50,698 bases of DNA from Lachnospiraceae bacterium OF09-6 (GCA_003435055.1 QUMM01000025.1:1-50698), one strand, 5' to 3'. Shown: positions 23,757-32,907, counted from the first letter of the stretch. Numbers and translations are program-made. Notes: a model not told the origin generated them from the sequence alone.

Positions 23757-25340
23757 ATGTGCAAAGTATTGATTGTAGATGATGAGGTGTATATATGTAA
23801 ATTAATTGAAAACCTGATTGACTGGGATCAGCTTGGCATGTGGATTGTCGGAATTGCAAATGATGGATTAATGGCATATCAGATGATACAGGATAAACAG
23901 CCAGATATTGTGATCTCTGATATTCGGATGGCAGGATATGATGGAATCGATCTGATACGCCATGTAAGGGAAAACGGGCAGCATACGCATTTTATTTTTA
24001 TAAGTGGCTATCGACAGTTTGAGTATGCTCAAAGTGCAATGAAATATGGTGCGGCAGATTATTTATTAAAACCAATTAATAAAGAAGAACTGAATACTGT
24101 ATTGATCCGTATTCAGAAACAGATTGCAGAGGACTCCATATATCAGCTGGAAAAAGAAAAAATCCGTGAAATACAAAGGATGAATGAAAAGCTGACAGGA
24201 AAGCAGCTGATTGATTATCTAAATCGAAGAGAAGATGCCGATGAACTATTATTAAAAAGAGATTATGGATTGTTGATGGAAGAATGTAAAGCTCGTTTTG
24301 CTGTAATAAAACTATTTACAGAATCCGAGGGAGCAGAACACAGACAAATTGAGTTCGTTATTCGAAAAACAATACAAAGCCTGGAAACAGAGTGCCAGGT
24401 TTTGAAAAATAACTGTACCATAGCAAAACTGGAAGATGATATTGTTGCGCTTTTTGTTTATCGTAATTCTCAGGCTGATGAAGCACGAGAGATCATACAA
24501 TCTTTGTGGAGACGGTTAAAAAATCTTACCAGAGAATATGGTAACTATTGTGTATCAGTAGGGTGTGGACCTGAAGCAGATACAACACAACAACTTCAGC
24601 AGTCATTTCGTATTGCTCGTCAGGCTTCCAATATGCGATTTATGCGGAATGCAGACAGCCAGATTGAATTAGATAGAATGTTGCCAAAAGAACTTTCATT
24701 TCATGATACATTTCCTCAGGGAATGCGAGAAATTTCGACTGCTTTATTATCATTTAATACGGAAGTCGTATGGCAGGTTATAGAAAGAAGATTTGATGCA
24801 ATTCGTGAAAATAAAAAGGCAATTCCAGAGAATTTTTCTGAAGGAATAGATATGATCGTTCATTGTATCCGGGAACAGTATAGCAATGTGAAAAAAGAGC
24901 AGCTGGAAGAGTTGTGTACGATTCCTCGAAGAAAAGGATCCTATCTGCAGATGAAGCAGGCGGTGAAAGAGATTGTTTCCAAAATAATGAGAGATAGTTA
25001 TGAGGAAAAACGTTATCAGGAAGAACAGCCAATACGAATTGCAAAAAAATATATAGAAGAAAACTATGCAGAAAATGTTTGCCTGGAAGAAGTTGCAGAA
25101 TTGGCCTGCCTGAATGCGAATTATTTCAGTGCGTTGTTTAAGAAAATCACGGGAAAAAATTTTAGTGAATATCTTACAGACTGGAGGATGGAGGAAGCAA
25201 AGAAACTATTGAGAACAACCACTAAAAACATGTCACAAATTTCTCTTTCAGTAGGGTATAAGGATGCAAAATATTTCAGTAAATTGTTTACGAAAACAGT
25301 GGGATTGAAGCCAAATGAGTATCGTAAACTCTACTCATAG
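23757..25340 (+). CDS. YesN-type response regulator with AraC DNA-binding domain
   Basis: A 527-residue regulator. Residues 1-120 form a receiver with phosphorylation site D55 (IVISDIRMAGYDG), switch residue S83-S84 region (FISGYRQFEY) and K105 (LLKPIN). A long middle region of unknown fold (about 130-420) follows, then an AraC helix-turn-helix pair (IAKKYIEENYAENVCLEE region, NYFSALFKKITG, AKYFSKLFTKTVG). Receives phosphate from the YesM-like kinase encoded next and probably activates the importer operon. GGAGG ahead of the ATG. Confidence 0.93.
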   Translation: MCKVLIVDDEVYICKLIENLIDWDQLGMWIVGIANDGLMAYQMIQDKQPDIVISDIRMAGYDGIDLIRHVRENGQHTHFIFISGYRQFEYAQSAMKYGAADYLLKPINKEELNTVLIRIQKQIAEDSIYQLEKEKIREIQRMNEKLTGKQLIDYLNRREDADELLLKRDYGLLMEECKARFAVIKLFTESEGAEHRQIEFVIRKTIQSLETECQVLKNNCTIAKLEDDIVALFVYRNSQADEAREIIQSLWRRLKNLTREYGNYCVSVGCGPEADTTQQLQQSFRIARQASNMRFMRNADSQIELDRMLPKELSFHDTFPQGMREISTALLSFNTEVVWQVIERRFDAIRENKKAIPENFSEGIDMIVHCIREQYSNVKKEQLEELCTIPRRKGSYLQMKQAVKEIVSKIMRDSYEEKRYQEEQPIRIAKKYIEENYAENVCLEEVAELACLNANYFSALFKKITGKNFSEYLTDWRMEEAKKLLRTTTKNMSQISLSVGYKDAKYFSKLFTKTVGLKPNEYRKLYS

Positions 25341-25356
25341 AGAGGCAGATAAGAAC

Positions 25357-26393
25357 ATGAAAAACAAAAATCCAAATTATGAAAAAGGTCTGAAGGTAGT
25401 ATTAGGGATATCAGGCGTATTAGTACTACTGTTTTTGTTAATATCATGTTATACAGTAATGGCTCAGTGGAAATCAGGAAAATTCATAGTATGTGTTATT
25501 TTAACTGGAATATTCTGTAATGTCATACTTCTTATTTTTCTTGTAAAAAAATGGAGAGAGCAGTTCCGTGGTATTATGGCGGAATTCCGAAAAATGTATA
25601 GTGATTTACTTCAGCTGCCGTCACCGTGTATAAAGGAAAAAAGTGTATTAAATGAGCTGTCAGATATGATAGATTATCTGGAGAAAGGGCTGGACAAAGC
25701 ACTGATTTCATCATTGGCTTTAAAACAGGCAGAAATAAATGTATTGCAAAGTCAAATTAATCCGCATTTTTTATACAATATCCTGGATTCCATAAGAGGG
25801 CAGGCTTTATCAGAGGGAGTGCCAGAAATAGCAGATATGACAGAATCCCTGGCAAATTATTTTCGCTATTGTGTCACAAAGGATGATGGAATAGTTACAT
25901 TGGCAGATGAATTAAAAAATGTGCAAAATTATTGGAAAATACAACAATATCGTTTGGTGGTAAGATTTCAATGGAAATTTTGCTGGATGGTACGTCACTT
26001 TACCCGGAAGAATATGAAATACCTAAGCTAATACTTCAGCCAATTGTTGAAAATGCCATTTTTCATGGTTTGGAGACAAAAACCGGAAAAGGGCATGTCG
26101 TCATACGTATCGAAAATACAAGCACATTGTTAATGATTACAGTTATGGATGATGGAACTGGTATGGACGAAGAGGAACTGGAAAAACTAAGGACACATTT
26201 AAAAGAGAAACAGCATGTAATAGGAAAAAATGAATATGGGGCTCAGAGAAATTCTGGAATTGCATTACTGAATGTGAATGAAAGAATTAAGCTTCATTAT
26301 GGTGACGAATATGGGCTGCAAATATCCAGTTCCAGACTTGTTGGAACAGAAGTAGAATTTATATTGCCGGTAAAATCACCAGTTTATAAATAA
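25357..26393 (+). CDS. YesM-type sensor histidine kinase without sensor domain, frameshifted
   Basis: Partner kinase of the preceding regulator. Two hydrophobic helices near residues 14-34 and 45-65 are separated by only about ten residues, so there is no extracellular sensor domain. The YesM-type phosphoacceptor block QSQINPHFLYNILDS follows, then the ATP-binding N-box PIVENAIFHG and G-box DDGTGMDEEEL. The frame breaks near 25954: TATCGTTTGG lacks one T; restoring it gives a 345-residue protein (YRFGGKISMEILLDG across the break). As written, translation stops at 26031 without the ATP-binding domain. The second part is intact to a natural stop, so a sequence error is likely. Absence of a sensor implies that the signal comes from a partner protein. 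Confidence 0.88.
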
Positions 26394-26411
26394 AATTATG
26401 GGAGGAGAAAA

Positions 26412-26837
26412 ATGAATATACAGGCAGAAGAGATTATGCGATTGCATGTGAATATTGAAAAGGAATTAGAAGTTGGTGAGCATCCAGAAGGGTTCTTGCG
26501 TGTCATTCCAATTACAGGAGGTACGTTTACAGGAAAGATGTTTAACGGAAAAATATTACCTGGAGGAGCAGACTGGAATACACAAATAAAATCGGATTAT
26601 ACACATGTTCATGCAAAATATTGTATAAAAGAAAACGATGGAACTATTATTTCCGTGGATAATGAGGGATATATCAATTTTACAGAAGAACGAAGAATCA
26701 GAACGATTCCGAGGTTTACCGTTTCTTCCTGTGATGCAAAGTATCAGGTTTTTCTAACAGGGGTATTGGTTGGAGAACTGGATGCGTCAATGTCTGAGCA
26801 GGGGAAGATTGAAATAATAATATATAAATTAGAATAA
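26412..26837 (+). CDS. DUF3237 (UPF0311) family protein
   Basis: A 141-residue protein of the DUF3237 family, a small beta-barrel fold of unknown activity. Family marks: GFLRVIPITGGTFTG, PGGADWNTQIKSDYTHVHAKY. It follows the kinase gene by 18 bp with GGGAGGAG as ribosome site, ending the importer operon at a palindromic repeat that begins on the base after its stop codon. Being linked to a sugar importer and an esterase suggests a role in processing the imported compound, but no reaction can be assigned. Confidence 0.82.
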   Translation: MNIQAEEIMRLHVNIEKELEVGEHPEGFLRVIPITGGTFTGKMFNGKILPGGADWNTQIKSDYTHVHAKYCIKENDGTIISVDNEGYINFTEERRIRTIPRFTVSSCDAKYQVFLTGVLVGELDASMSEQGKIEIIIYKLE

Positions 26838-26895
26838 GCCATTGGGGACGGAGTTTTCTGGCTCTAAAGAGCCAGAAAACTCCGTCCCCGATGGC
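26838..26895. repeat. 58-bp palindromic repeat, copy 2
   Basis: GCCATTGGGGACGGAGTTTT arm pairs with AAAACTCCGTCCCCGATGGC around an inner GGCTCT-AA-AGAGCC hairpin. It starts directly after the DUF3237 stop codon and may end that transcript. Confidence 0.9.
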
Positions 26896-27018
26896 TTCCT
26901 TAACTTTTTCTCATGAAATTTTAATTTTTCTCCACGGATTCTTTCATGTTGACAGGATATACTGACATCATCGAAACGGAGAACAGGACAAAAAAGAGAT
27001 GAATCTGAAATAATCCGT

Positions 27019-27024
27019 TATAAT
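27019..27024 (+). promoter_or_regulatory. possible -10 box ahead of the DUF4342 gene
   Basis: Perfect TATAAT 22 bp upstream of the start codon; no convincing -35 partner (a TTGACA at 26948 is too far away). Confidence 0.35.
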
Positions 27025-27045
27025 GGGAAAGGCAGAGGAGATAAG

Positions 27046-27591
27046 ATGATGGAACATATGGAAATGGTGGAAAAATTACGGGAAAAAGCCAATATCACAA
27101 TTGAGGAAGCAAAAGTAGTTCTGGAGAAAAACAACTGGGATATGCTGGATGCGCTGATTGAACTGGAGCGTCAGGGAAAAATCGCAGATGGAGTGAAGAT
27201 GTCCACGGAAAATCAGAACAGCGCCGCGTATGAAACGGTCAGTCCGACTGTCACCGGACAGGCATTTGAGGGGGAGGCAGAGGGAAGCACCGCGGAGAAA
27301 AAGAACAGAGGTAAAATCAAACGTACTCTGAAACAGATCCTTCGTATGAGCATTGATAACAGTTTTGTAGTAAAGCGAAATGGAGAAGTACTGGTTCGAG
27401 TGCCGGTGCTGATACCGATTGTATGTGCGGCAGCATCCTTCTGGATCACAGCCATTGTATTATTTGCAGGATTGATTTTTGGACTGAAATATTCTTTTGA
27501 AGGAAAAGAACTTGGAAAAGACACCATTAATGATACAATGGAAAAGGCAAGTGATTTTGCACAGAATATTGTGGATGAGATCAAAGAATAA
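27046..27591 (+). CDS. DUF4342 domain membrane protein
   Basis: A 181-residue protein. The N-terminal 45 residues resemble a UBA/TS-N-like three-helix domain (MVEKLREKANITIEEAK, VVLEKNNWDMLDALIEL), followed by a polar linker, then a DUF4342 region (NGEVLVRVPVLIPIV) and one long hydrophobic segment (about 125-150) before an acidic amphipathic tail. Likely anchored in the membrane with the small domain in the cytoplasm. It precedes an OmpR/EnvZ-type pair by 10 bp and should be co-transcribed with it, as often seen for this family in Lachnospiraceae; function unknown. GAGGAG precedes the ATG. Confidence 0.8.
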   Translation: MMEHMEMVEKLREKANITIEEAKVVLEKNNWDMLDALIELERQGKIADGVKMSTENQNSAAYETVSPTVTGQAFEGEAEGSTAEKKNRGKIKRTLKQILRMSIDNSFVVKRNGEVLVRVPVLIPIVCAAASFWITAIVLFAGLIFGLKYSFEGKELGKDTINDTMEKASDFAQNIVDEIKE

Positions 27592-27601
27592 GGAGACAGG
27601 A

Positions 27602-28285
27602 ATGGCTGCAATTTTAATTGTAGAAGATGAAGAGAAAATTGCACGTTTTGTGGAATTGGAACTACAGCATGAAGGATATGAAACAGGAAAGGCAACTGAC
27701 GGGCTCAGTGGCCTTTCTCTTGCGGAAAGCGGTAAGTATGATCTGATGATTCTGGATATTATGCTTCCGGGCATTAACGGACTGGAAGTGCTGAGGCGTC
27801 TCCGGAAAACATCAGACATGCCGGTGATCCTGCTGACTGCCAGAGATGCCGTGATGGATAAAGTAAGCGGTCTGGAAATGGGAGCGGATGACTATATGAC
27901 GAAGCCGTTTGCCATAGAAGAACTTCTGGCAAGAATCCGGGTTGCACTGAGAAAAGCAGCAAAACAGAAGGACAGGGCAGTGGAAACGGTGCTTTCCTGC
28001 AAGGGCGTGGAACTGCGCCCTGATGCCCATGAAGTGGCGGTGTGCGGAGAAAAAGTAGAACTGACTATCCGGGAATTCACTTTACTGCAGACATTGTTGG
28101 AGCACAAGAATATTGTGCTGTCCAGAGATACACTGATTGATCAGGTATGGGGCTATGATTATTATGTGGAAACTAATATTGTAGATGTGTATATCCGGTA
28201 TCTGCGTCATAAGATTGATGACCGGTTTCAGATTCATCTGATCAGTACAGTCAGAGGAATCGGCTATGTGATCAAGGAAGACTAA
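27602..28285 (+). CDS. OmpR-family response regulator
   Basis: A 227-residue two-component regulator: receiver (acidic pocket VEDEE, phosphosite D52 in MILDIMLPG, T in LLTARD, K in MTKPF) and winged-helix DNA-binding domain (LTIREFTLLQTLLEH, VWGYDYYVETNIVDVYI, VRGIGYVI). The ATG at 27602 follows AAGGAG; longer in-frame starts upstream lie inside the DUF4342 gene and are rejected. Acts with the kinase encoded 12 bp downstream. The signal is unknown. Confidence 0.94.
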   Translation: MAAILIVEDEEKIARFVELELQHEGYETGKATDGLSGLSLAESGKYDLMILDIMLPGINGLEVLRRLRKTSDMPVILLTARDAVMDKVSGLEMGADDYMTKPFAIEELLARIRVALRKAAKQKDRAVETVLSCKGVELRPDAHEVAVCGEKVELTIREFTLLQTLLEHKNIVLSRDTLIDQVWGYDYYVETNIVDVYIRYLRHKIDDRFQIHLISTVRGIGYVIKED

Positions 28286-28297
28286 TGGAGGAATGGT

Positions 28298-29575
28298 ATG
28301 GAACAGAAGCCAAAGACATCATCGGTAATCTGGAAAATCAACCGTTCCATTCAGTGGAAAAGACTGAAAACCTATATTTTATGGGACATACTGTTTGGAA
28401 TCGGAGCCATTCTGAGTGCATGTGCAGCGGCAGAGAGCAGGTATGGTGCACTGGAACTGGCAAGAGAGCGCAGCGCCACATGGAAAGGATATCTTCCATT
28501 CTGGCAGAGACTGGAAAGCTGGCAGTATGTGTGTAAGATTGGAAACCAGGATGTTACGGTGGAGATCGGACAGATGGCAGTGGTTGCCTGTACAGTGATT
28601 GGCGTGGTATTTTGTATACAGTTTTTAAGCTGGCTGATAGACTGGTCCTCCCAGAACCACCGACTGAGAGAATATATGCGCCCTATCGATGAACTGGCAA
28701 TGACGGCGGAAAAACTGTCTGTGCAGGGCATTGATGAGGAGCGTATTCAGAATCTGGAAGAAGCCATTGATCAGCTTACCGCATCAGAAAATAATATCAG
28801 TACCGGGGATTCGGATCTGAAGGGAATTGAGAATGCGATCAACAACCTGTTAAAGCGTCTACAGGCAAGTTACCGGGAGCAGACCCGTTTTGTGGATGAT
28901 GCCAGTCATGAGCTGCGGACCCCGATTGCAGTGATTCAAGGGTATGCATCTATGCTGGAACGCTGGGGAATGGATGACCGTGCCACACTGGAAGAAGCGG
29001 TACATGCTATCAGCGAAGAATCTGCTCATATGAAAGAACTGGTGGATCAGCTTCTTTTCCTGGCGAGAGGAGACGGAGGACGGCAGCAGTTCCATCCGGA
29101 GCCGATTCAGGCAGAAGAGCTGATGAAGGAGATCTGTGAGGAATCAGAGATGATCGATCATCGACATCAGTATATGTTGGTACAGAAATGGGACGGATAC
29201 ATTCAGGCAGATGTGGCAATGATCAAACAGGCAATCCGGATACTGGTGGACAATGCAGCCAAATATACTCCGGAAGGAGGAAAAATCACCCTGCGCCTGG
29301 AGTTATGTGAGGATGGCAGGGCAGGTCTTGGTGTACAGGATGAAGGAATCGGACTGAAGGCAGAAGAGGCAGCCCATATGTTTGAACGTTTTTTCCGTGG
29401 AGATGCAGTTCGGGGAACCACACAGGGAAGCGGACTGGGACTGTCCATTGCCAAATGGATCGCAGACCGTCATCATGCAGTGATTGATGTGGTCAGTTTT
29501 AAAGGCGTGGGAAGCCGGATTACTGTAAAATTACCGATATATTCGCAAGAAAAGCCAGTCGGGGACGGAGTTTAG
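28298..29575 (+). CDS. EnvZ-like sensor histidine kinase
   Basis: A 425-residue membrane kinase. Two transmembrane helices (about 25-45 and 92-115) flank a short extracellular loop; then a HAMP-like linker, the phosphoacceptor H-box (VDDASHELRTPIAVI), N-box (ILVDNAAKYTPEGG), G1 (DEGIGL), F-box (FERFFRG) and G2 (GSGLGLSIAKW). GGAGG lies eight bases before the ATG. The final residues (PVGDGV) and the stop codon are encoded by the left arm of palindromic repeat copy 3, so the native end was probably near LPIYSQEK. Pairs with the regulator upstream. Confidence 0.93.
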   Translation: MEQKPKTSSVIWKINRSIQWKRLKTYILWDILFGIGAILSACAAAESRYGALELARERSATWKGYLPFWQRLESWQYVCKIGNQDVTVEIGQMAVVACTVIGVVFCIQFLSWLIDWSSQNHRLREYMRPIDELAMTAEKLSVQGIDEERIQNLEEAIDQLTASENNISTGDSDLKGIENAINNLLKRLQASYREQTRFVDDASHELRTPIAVIQGYASMLERWGMDDRATLEEAVHAISEESAHMKELVDQLLFLARGDGGRQQFHPEPIQAEELMKEICEESEMIDHRHQYMLVQKWDGYIQADVAMIKQAIRILVDNAAKYTPEGGKITLRLELCEDGRAGLGVQDEGIGLKAEEAAHMFERFFRGDAVRGTTQGSGLGLSIAKWIADRHHAVIDVVSFKGVGSRITVKLPIYSQEKPVGDGV

Positions 29576-29611
29576 TGGCTCTTCAGAGCCACTAACTCCG
29601 TCCCCACTGGC
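29554..29611. repeat. 58-bp palindromic repeat, copy 3
   Basis: Same element as at 16916 and 26838: GGGGACGGAGTT and AACTCCGTCCCC arms with an inner GTGGCTCT/AGAGCCAC hairpin. Here it supplies the last codons and stop of the histidine kinase. Confidence 0.9.
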
Positions 29612-29691
29612 AATTTTCCGTTCATGAGCAAGTAGCGAAGCGGATTGCGAATATCCGCTTGACTATGGAAAGAAAATAAGACAGAAAAATG

Positions 29692-29731
29692 GTCACAAAG
29701 CCAATAATTATGCGGTTTGTGACTATTTTTT
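29692..29731 (+). terminator. terminator upstream of the first esterase
   Basis: GTCACAAA/TTTGTGAC stem with a 16-base loop followed by a run of six T. Ends the kinase transcript after the palindromic repeat. Confidence 0.75.
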
Positions 29732-29754
29732 CTTATGTAGTGAAGTCTTTTCCG

Positions 29755-29783
29755 TTTACATTTTAAAATATAGGTCCTATAAT
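29755..29783 (+). promoter_or_regulatory. promoter of the esterase/ATP-grasp group
   Basis: TTTACA (29755-29760), 17 bp, perfect TATAAT (29778-29783), 28 bp ahead of the start codon. Confidence 0.8.
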
Positions 29784-29810
29784 AAACCTGTTGAAAAGGA
29801 GACAGATATT

Positions 29811-30580
29811 ATGATAAATAAATGGCAGATTACGATTCCGGAGATGTCCGGTGAAGAAAAACGTAATGTGTATCTTTATCTTCCGGAATCTTATTCCTGT
29901 GAACCGGAGAAGCGCTATCCGGTGTTATATATGTTTGACGGACATAATGTGTTTTTTGATTCTGATGCAACTTATGGAAAGTGCTGGGGTATGAAGGAAT
30001 ATATGGATCGTACCGGACGACAGATGCTTATTGTTGCGGTAGAGTGCAGTCATGATCCGGACCATGGGCGTCTCAGAGAGTATGCTCCGTTTTCGTTTAC
30101 TGCCCCGAATATCGGAAAAATCCAGGCTCGCGGCAAAGAAACTATGGAATGGATGATTCATACCCTAAAAGCTCAGATCGACCGGGATTATCGGACATTA
30201 TCAGACCGGGAGCATACCTTTATTGCAGGAAGTTCTATGGGAGGACTGATGAGTCTCTATGCAGTGCTTGCTTATAATGATATTTTTTCGAAGGCCGCAG
30301 CACTGTCCCCATCCATCTGGACCAATATGACACAGATCAATAAGCTGATTCGTGAGGCAGACCTGGCATCAAATACAACAGTCTATATGGATTATGGTGC
30401 CAATGAGATGAATTTCCATGCAGTGATGAGAAAGCAGTTCCGTAAAGTGATGATTTGTTACTTTCCAGAGATGTGCTTCTTACCAGCCGCATTGTGCCGG
30501 ATGGAGATCATTGCGAGGCATGCTGGGAAAAACAGATTCCGTATTTTATGAATGCACTGTTCTATCCGGAAACCAGATAA
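29811..30580 (+). CDS. esterase (putative esterase family), frameshifted
   Basis: Intracellular alpha/beta-hydrolase of the esterase D/Fes-like family, which hydrolyses esters such as acylated sugars, siderophores or S-formylglutathione. Nucleophile S142 in AGSSMGGLMS; aspartate region YMDYGANEMN; the histidine (PDGDHCEACWE) is found only after correcting a frameshift. Near 30449 GTGATGATTT lacks one A relative to the expected GTGAATGATTT. Corrected length 256 residues, ending at 30580; as written the frame ends at 30551 with a false tail and without the catalytic histidine. No signal peptide. AAGGAG precedes the ATG. A second esterase follows after 77 bp. Confidence 0.86.
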
Positions 30581-30657
30581 CAAACTGAACAGGTAGTGGT
30601 TATCAGATGGATCTGGGATTTGTCTGAAGCATAAGCAGAAAGAAGATAATACGAAGT

Positions 30658-31409
30658 ATGAATACACAATATTTTAAAGAATACAGTCCGGCGCTGAATC
30701 GGGAAATGGAATGGAAAGTCTATGGCCACGGCGGCCGCCCGGTCTTATACATTCCATGCCAGGATGGCCGGTTTTTTGATTTTGAAGATTTTCACATGAC
30801 GGATGTGTGGGCACCATGGATAGAATCTGGTCAGGTGTGTGTCTTTGCTATTGATACCATTGACAAAGAAACCTGGTCAGATACTTGGGGCAATGCACAG
30901 TACCGCAGTCAGTTGTATGAAACTGGATTCGTTATGTCACAGATGAGATGGTTCCGTTTATGCGCAATATGGTAAATGAGATGAATGGCTGGGTCGGTTA
31001 TCCGGATATCATTGCCTTCGGCTGCAGTCTGGGCGCCGCTCATGCAGCGAATCTGTATTTCCGCAGACCGGATCTATTTGATGGACTACTGGCATTAAGT
31101 GGCGTATATACTGCCGAATTCGGATTTGGCACTTTTATGAATGATCTGGTATATCAGAATTCACCGGTACATTATCTGGCGAATATGCCAAAAGATCATC
31201 CGTACATTTCACTTTACAATAAGAAAAAAGCAATCATCTGTACCGGTCAGGGTCCATGGGAACAGCCGGAATATACCCGCCAGCTGGACCATATCCTCCA
31301 GGAAAAAGGAATTAATGCCTGGGTAGATTACTGGGGATACGACAGCGCACATGACTGGCCGTGGTGGTACAAACAAGTGGAGTATTTTGTACCGTATTTG
31401 TTGAAATGA
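30658..31409 (+). CDS. second esterase-like alpha/beta-hydrolase, frameshifted
   Basis: Another protein of the putative esterase family, related in layout to the one before. N-terminal half MNTQYFKEYSPALNREMEW and YIPCQDGRFFDFEDF; nucleophile serine in FGCSLGAAHA; C-terminal histidine in YDSAHDWPWW. The frame breaks near 30920: TATGAAACTGG should contain one more A (YENWIRYVTDEM). Corrected length 250 residues; as written it is split into 30658-30975 and a second piece that could start at 30948. No signal peptide. The intergenic region before it contains a partial CTGAACAG element (30581-30596). Confidence 0.85.
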
Positions 31410-31460
31410 TCTGAAATCATGGGACGGTGTTTATATTTTTGACGAAATATTTTAAAACAG

Positions 31461-31630
31461 ACTTACTAATCCATCATCCAGTGAAGACGGTAGGAAGATT
31501 TTTGCAGCATCTGCGAGGCTAGCGACATCAGCGACATCGGAAGCGCATCTATCCCGTGGAGCTGGTGTCTATAGGCGACGTAGCAGATGCCAAAAATCGA
31601 CGTGTCTGAACGGGTGATGGACTAGTAAGT
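31461..31630. repeat. 170-bp imperfect inverted-repeat element
   Basis: The ends are 19-bp inverted repeats (31461-31479 ACTTACTAATCCATCATCC; 31612-31630) with two mismatches, both compatible with G-U pairs in RNA. Further in, GATTTTTGCAGCATCTGC (31498-31515) pairs with GCAGATGCCAAAAATC (31583-31598). The whole unit could fold as one long RNA hairpin. No coding potential. It fills the gap between the second esterase and the ATP-grasp gene; most like a MITE or a structured RNA. No clear target-site duplication. Confidence 0.7.
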
Positions 31631-31661
31631 CGTGAATCAAATATGAGGAGAATTATATTTT

Positions 31662-32855
31662 ATGAAGAATTTTATTTTTATTTCACCGAATTTCCCGACA
31701 AATTATTGGATGTTTTGTCGCGAGCTGAAAAAGAATGGGCTGAATGTCCTTGGTATCGGGGATCAGCCTTATGATGAACTGGATGCAAATGTTCGGGAGA
31801 ATCTGAATGAATACTATAAGGTCAGCACTTTAGAAAATTATGATGAAGTATATCGTGCAGTCGCATTTCTCATTTTTAAATATGGAAGAATCGACTGGCT
31901 GGAATCCAATAATGAATACTGGCTGGAGCGCGATGCGAAGCTGCGTACAGAGTTCCATATTACCAGTGGATTTCAGGAGGGTGATATTCCAAGGATTAAG
32001 TTTAAATCAAAAATGAAAGAATGTTACAAGAAGGCAGGAATTCCAACAGCACGTTTCCATATGGTTGATACCCTGGAAAACAGTCTTGCTTTTGCAAAAG
32101 AAGTCGGCTATCCGGTTGTTGCCAAGCCAGATAATGGGGTAGGTGCTTCTCATACATTCAAGATTACATCGGATGAAGAAATGAAAGCATTTTTTGAAGA
32201 AAAATGGCCGGACACCGTTTATATTATGGAAGAATTCATTTTTGGAGAAGTAAATTCTTACGATGCGATTATCGATTCTCACGGGAAACCAATGTTTGAA
32301 ACGGGTAATATATCTCCGGTATCTATCATGGATATTGTGAATGAACAGAAATCGTGTATGTTTTACATTCTGAAGAAACTTCCGGCTGATACCAGAAGGG
32401 CAGGGAGGGCAACGGTCAGGGCATTTGGCGTAAAGAGCCGTTTTGTACATTTCGAATTTTTCCGTCTGCAAAAAGATCAGGAAGGTCTGGGAAAAGCCGG
32501 AGACCTGGTGGCATTGGAGGTTAATATGCGCCCGAGCGGTGGTTTCACACCGGATATGATCAATTTTGCACACAGCACCGATGTCTATAAGATCTGGGCA
32601 GACATGATTGCTTTTGATGAAACGACTATGCCGGTAGGAATAGACGCATTCTGTGTATTTGTAGGACGCCGTGATGGACGAGAGTATAAGATGGATGATG
32701 CAGCGTTAAGCGGAAAATACGCGAAGCAGATCTGCATGGCAGGCCGTATGCCGGATGCACTTTCCGGGGCAATGGGAAACCAGATGTATATGGCTGTGTT
32801 CTCCACAGAAAAACAGATGAACTCCTTCTGTAAAGATGCGCTGACGTGTGAATAG
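31662..32855 (+). CDS. ATP-grasp enzyme
   Basis: A 397-residue protein of the ATP-grasp superfamily (carbamoyl-phosphate-synthase-like), whose members ligate a carboxylate to an amine or thiol by way of an acyl-phosphate. Residues 1-110 form a preATP-like domain (NFIFISPNFPTNYW), followed by the ATP-binding lobes (GYPVVAKPDNGVGASHTF, YIMEEFIFGEVNSYDAI) and the metal-ligand segment VALEVNMRPSGG. GAGGAG precedes the ATG. Two esterase genes lie directly upstream; a joint role (ester or amide metabolism of a small product) is plausible but unproven. Ends at a strong terminator. Confidence 0.87.
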   Translation: MKNFIFISPNFPTNYWMFCRELKKNGLNVLGIGDQPYDELDANVRENLNEYYKVSTLENYDEVYRAVAFLIFKYGRIDWLESNNEYWLERDAKLRTEFHITSGFQEGDIPRIKFKSKMKECYKKAGIPTARFHMVDTLENSLAFAKEVGYPVVAKPDNGVGASHTFKITSDEEMKAFFEEKWPDTVYIMEEFIFGEVNSYDAIIDSHGKPMFETGNISPVSIMDIVNEQKSCMFYILKKLPADTRRAGRATVRAFGVKSRFVHFEFFRLQKDQEGLGKAGDLVALEVNMRPSGGFTPDMINFAHSTDVYKIWADMIAFDETTMPVGIDAFCVFVGRRDGREYKMDDAALSGKYAKQICMAGRMPDALSGAMGNQMYMAVFSTEKQMNSFCKDALTCE

Positions 32856-32861
32856 AATTTT

Positions 32862-32907
32862 AAAAACAATAAGTTTTGCGATTATAACCGCAAAACTTAT
32901 TGTTTTT
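32862..32907 (+). terminator. terminator after ATP-grasp gene
   Basis: A 19-bp stem (AAAAACAATAAGTTTTGCG with CGCAAAACTTATTGTTTTT) and 8-base loop, followed by more T. A second, competing hairpin can form between ATAACCGCAA in its loop region and TTGCGGTTAT at 32916-32925. Confidence 0.88.
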
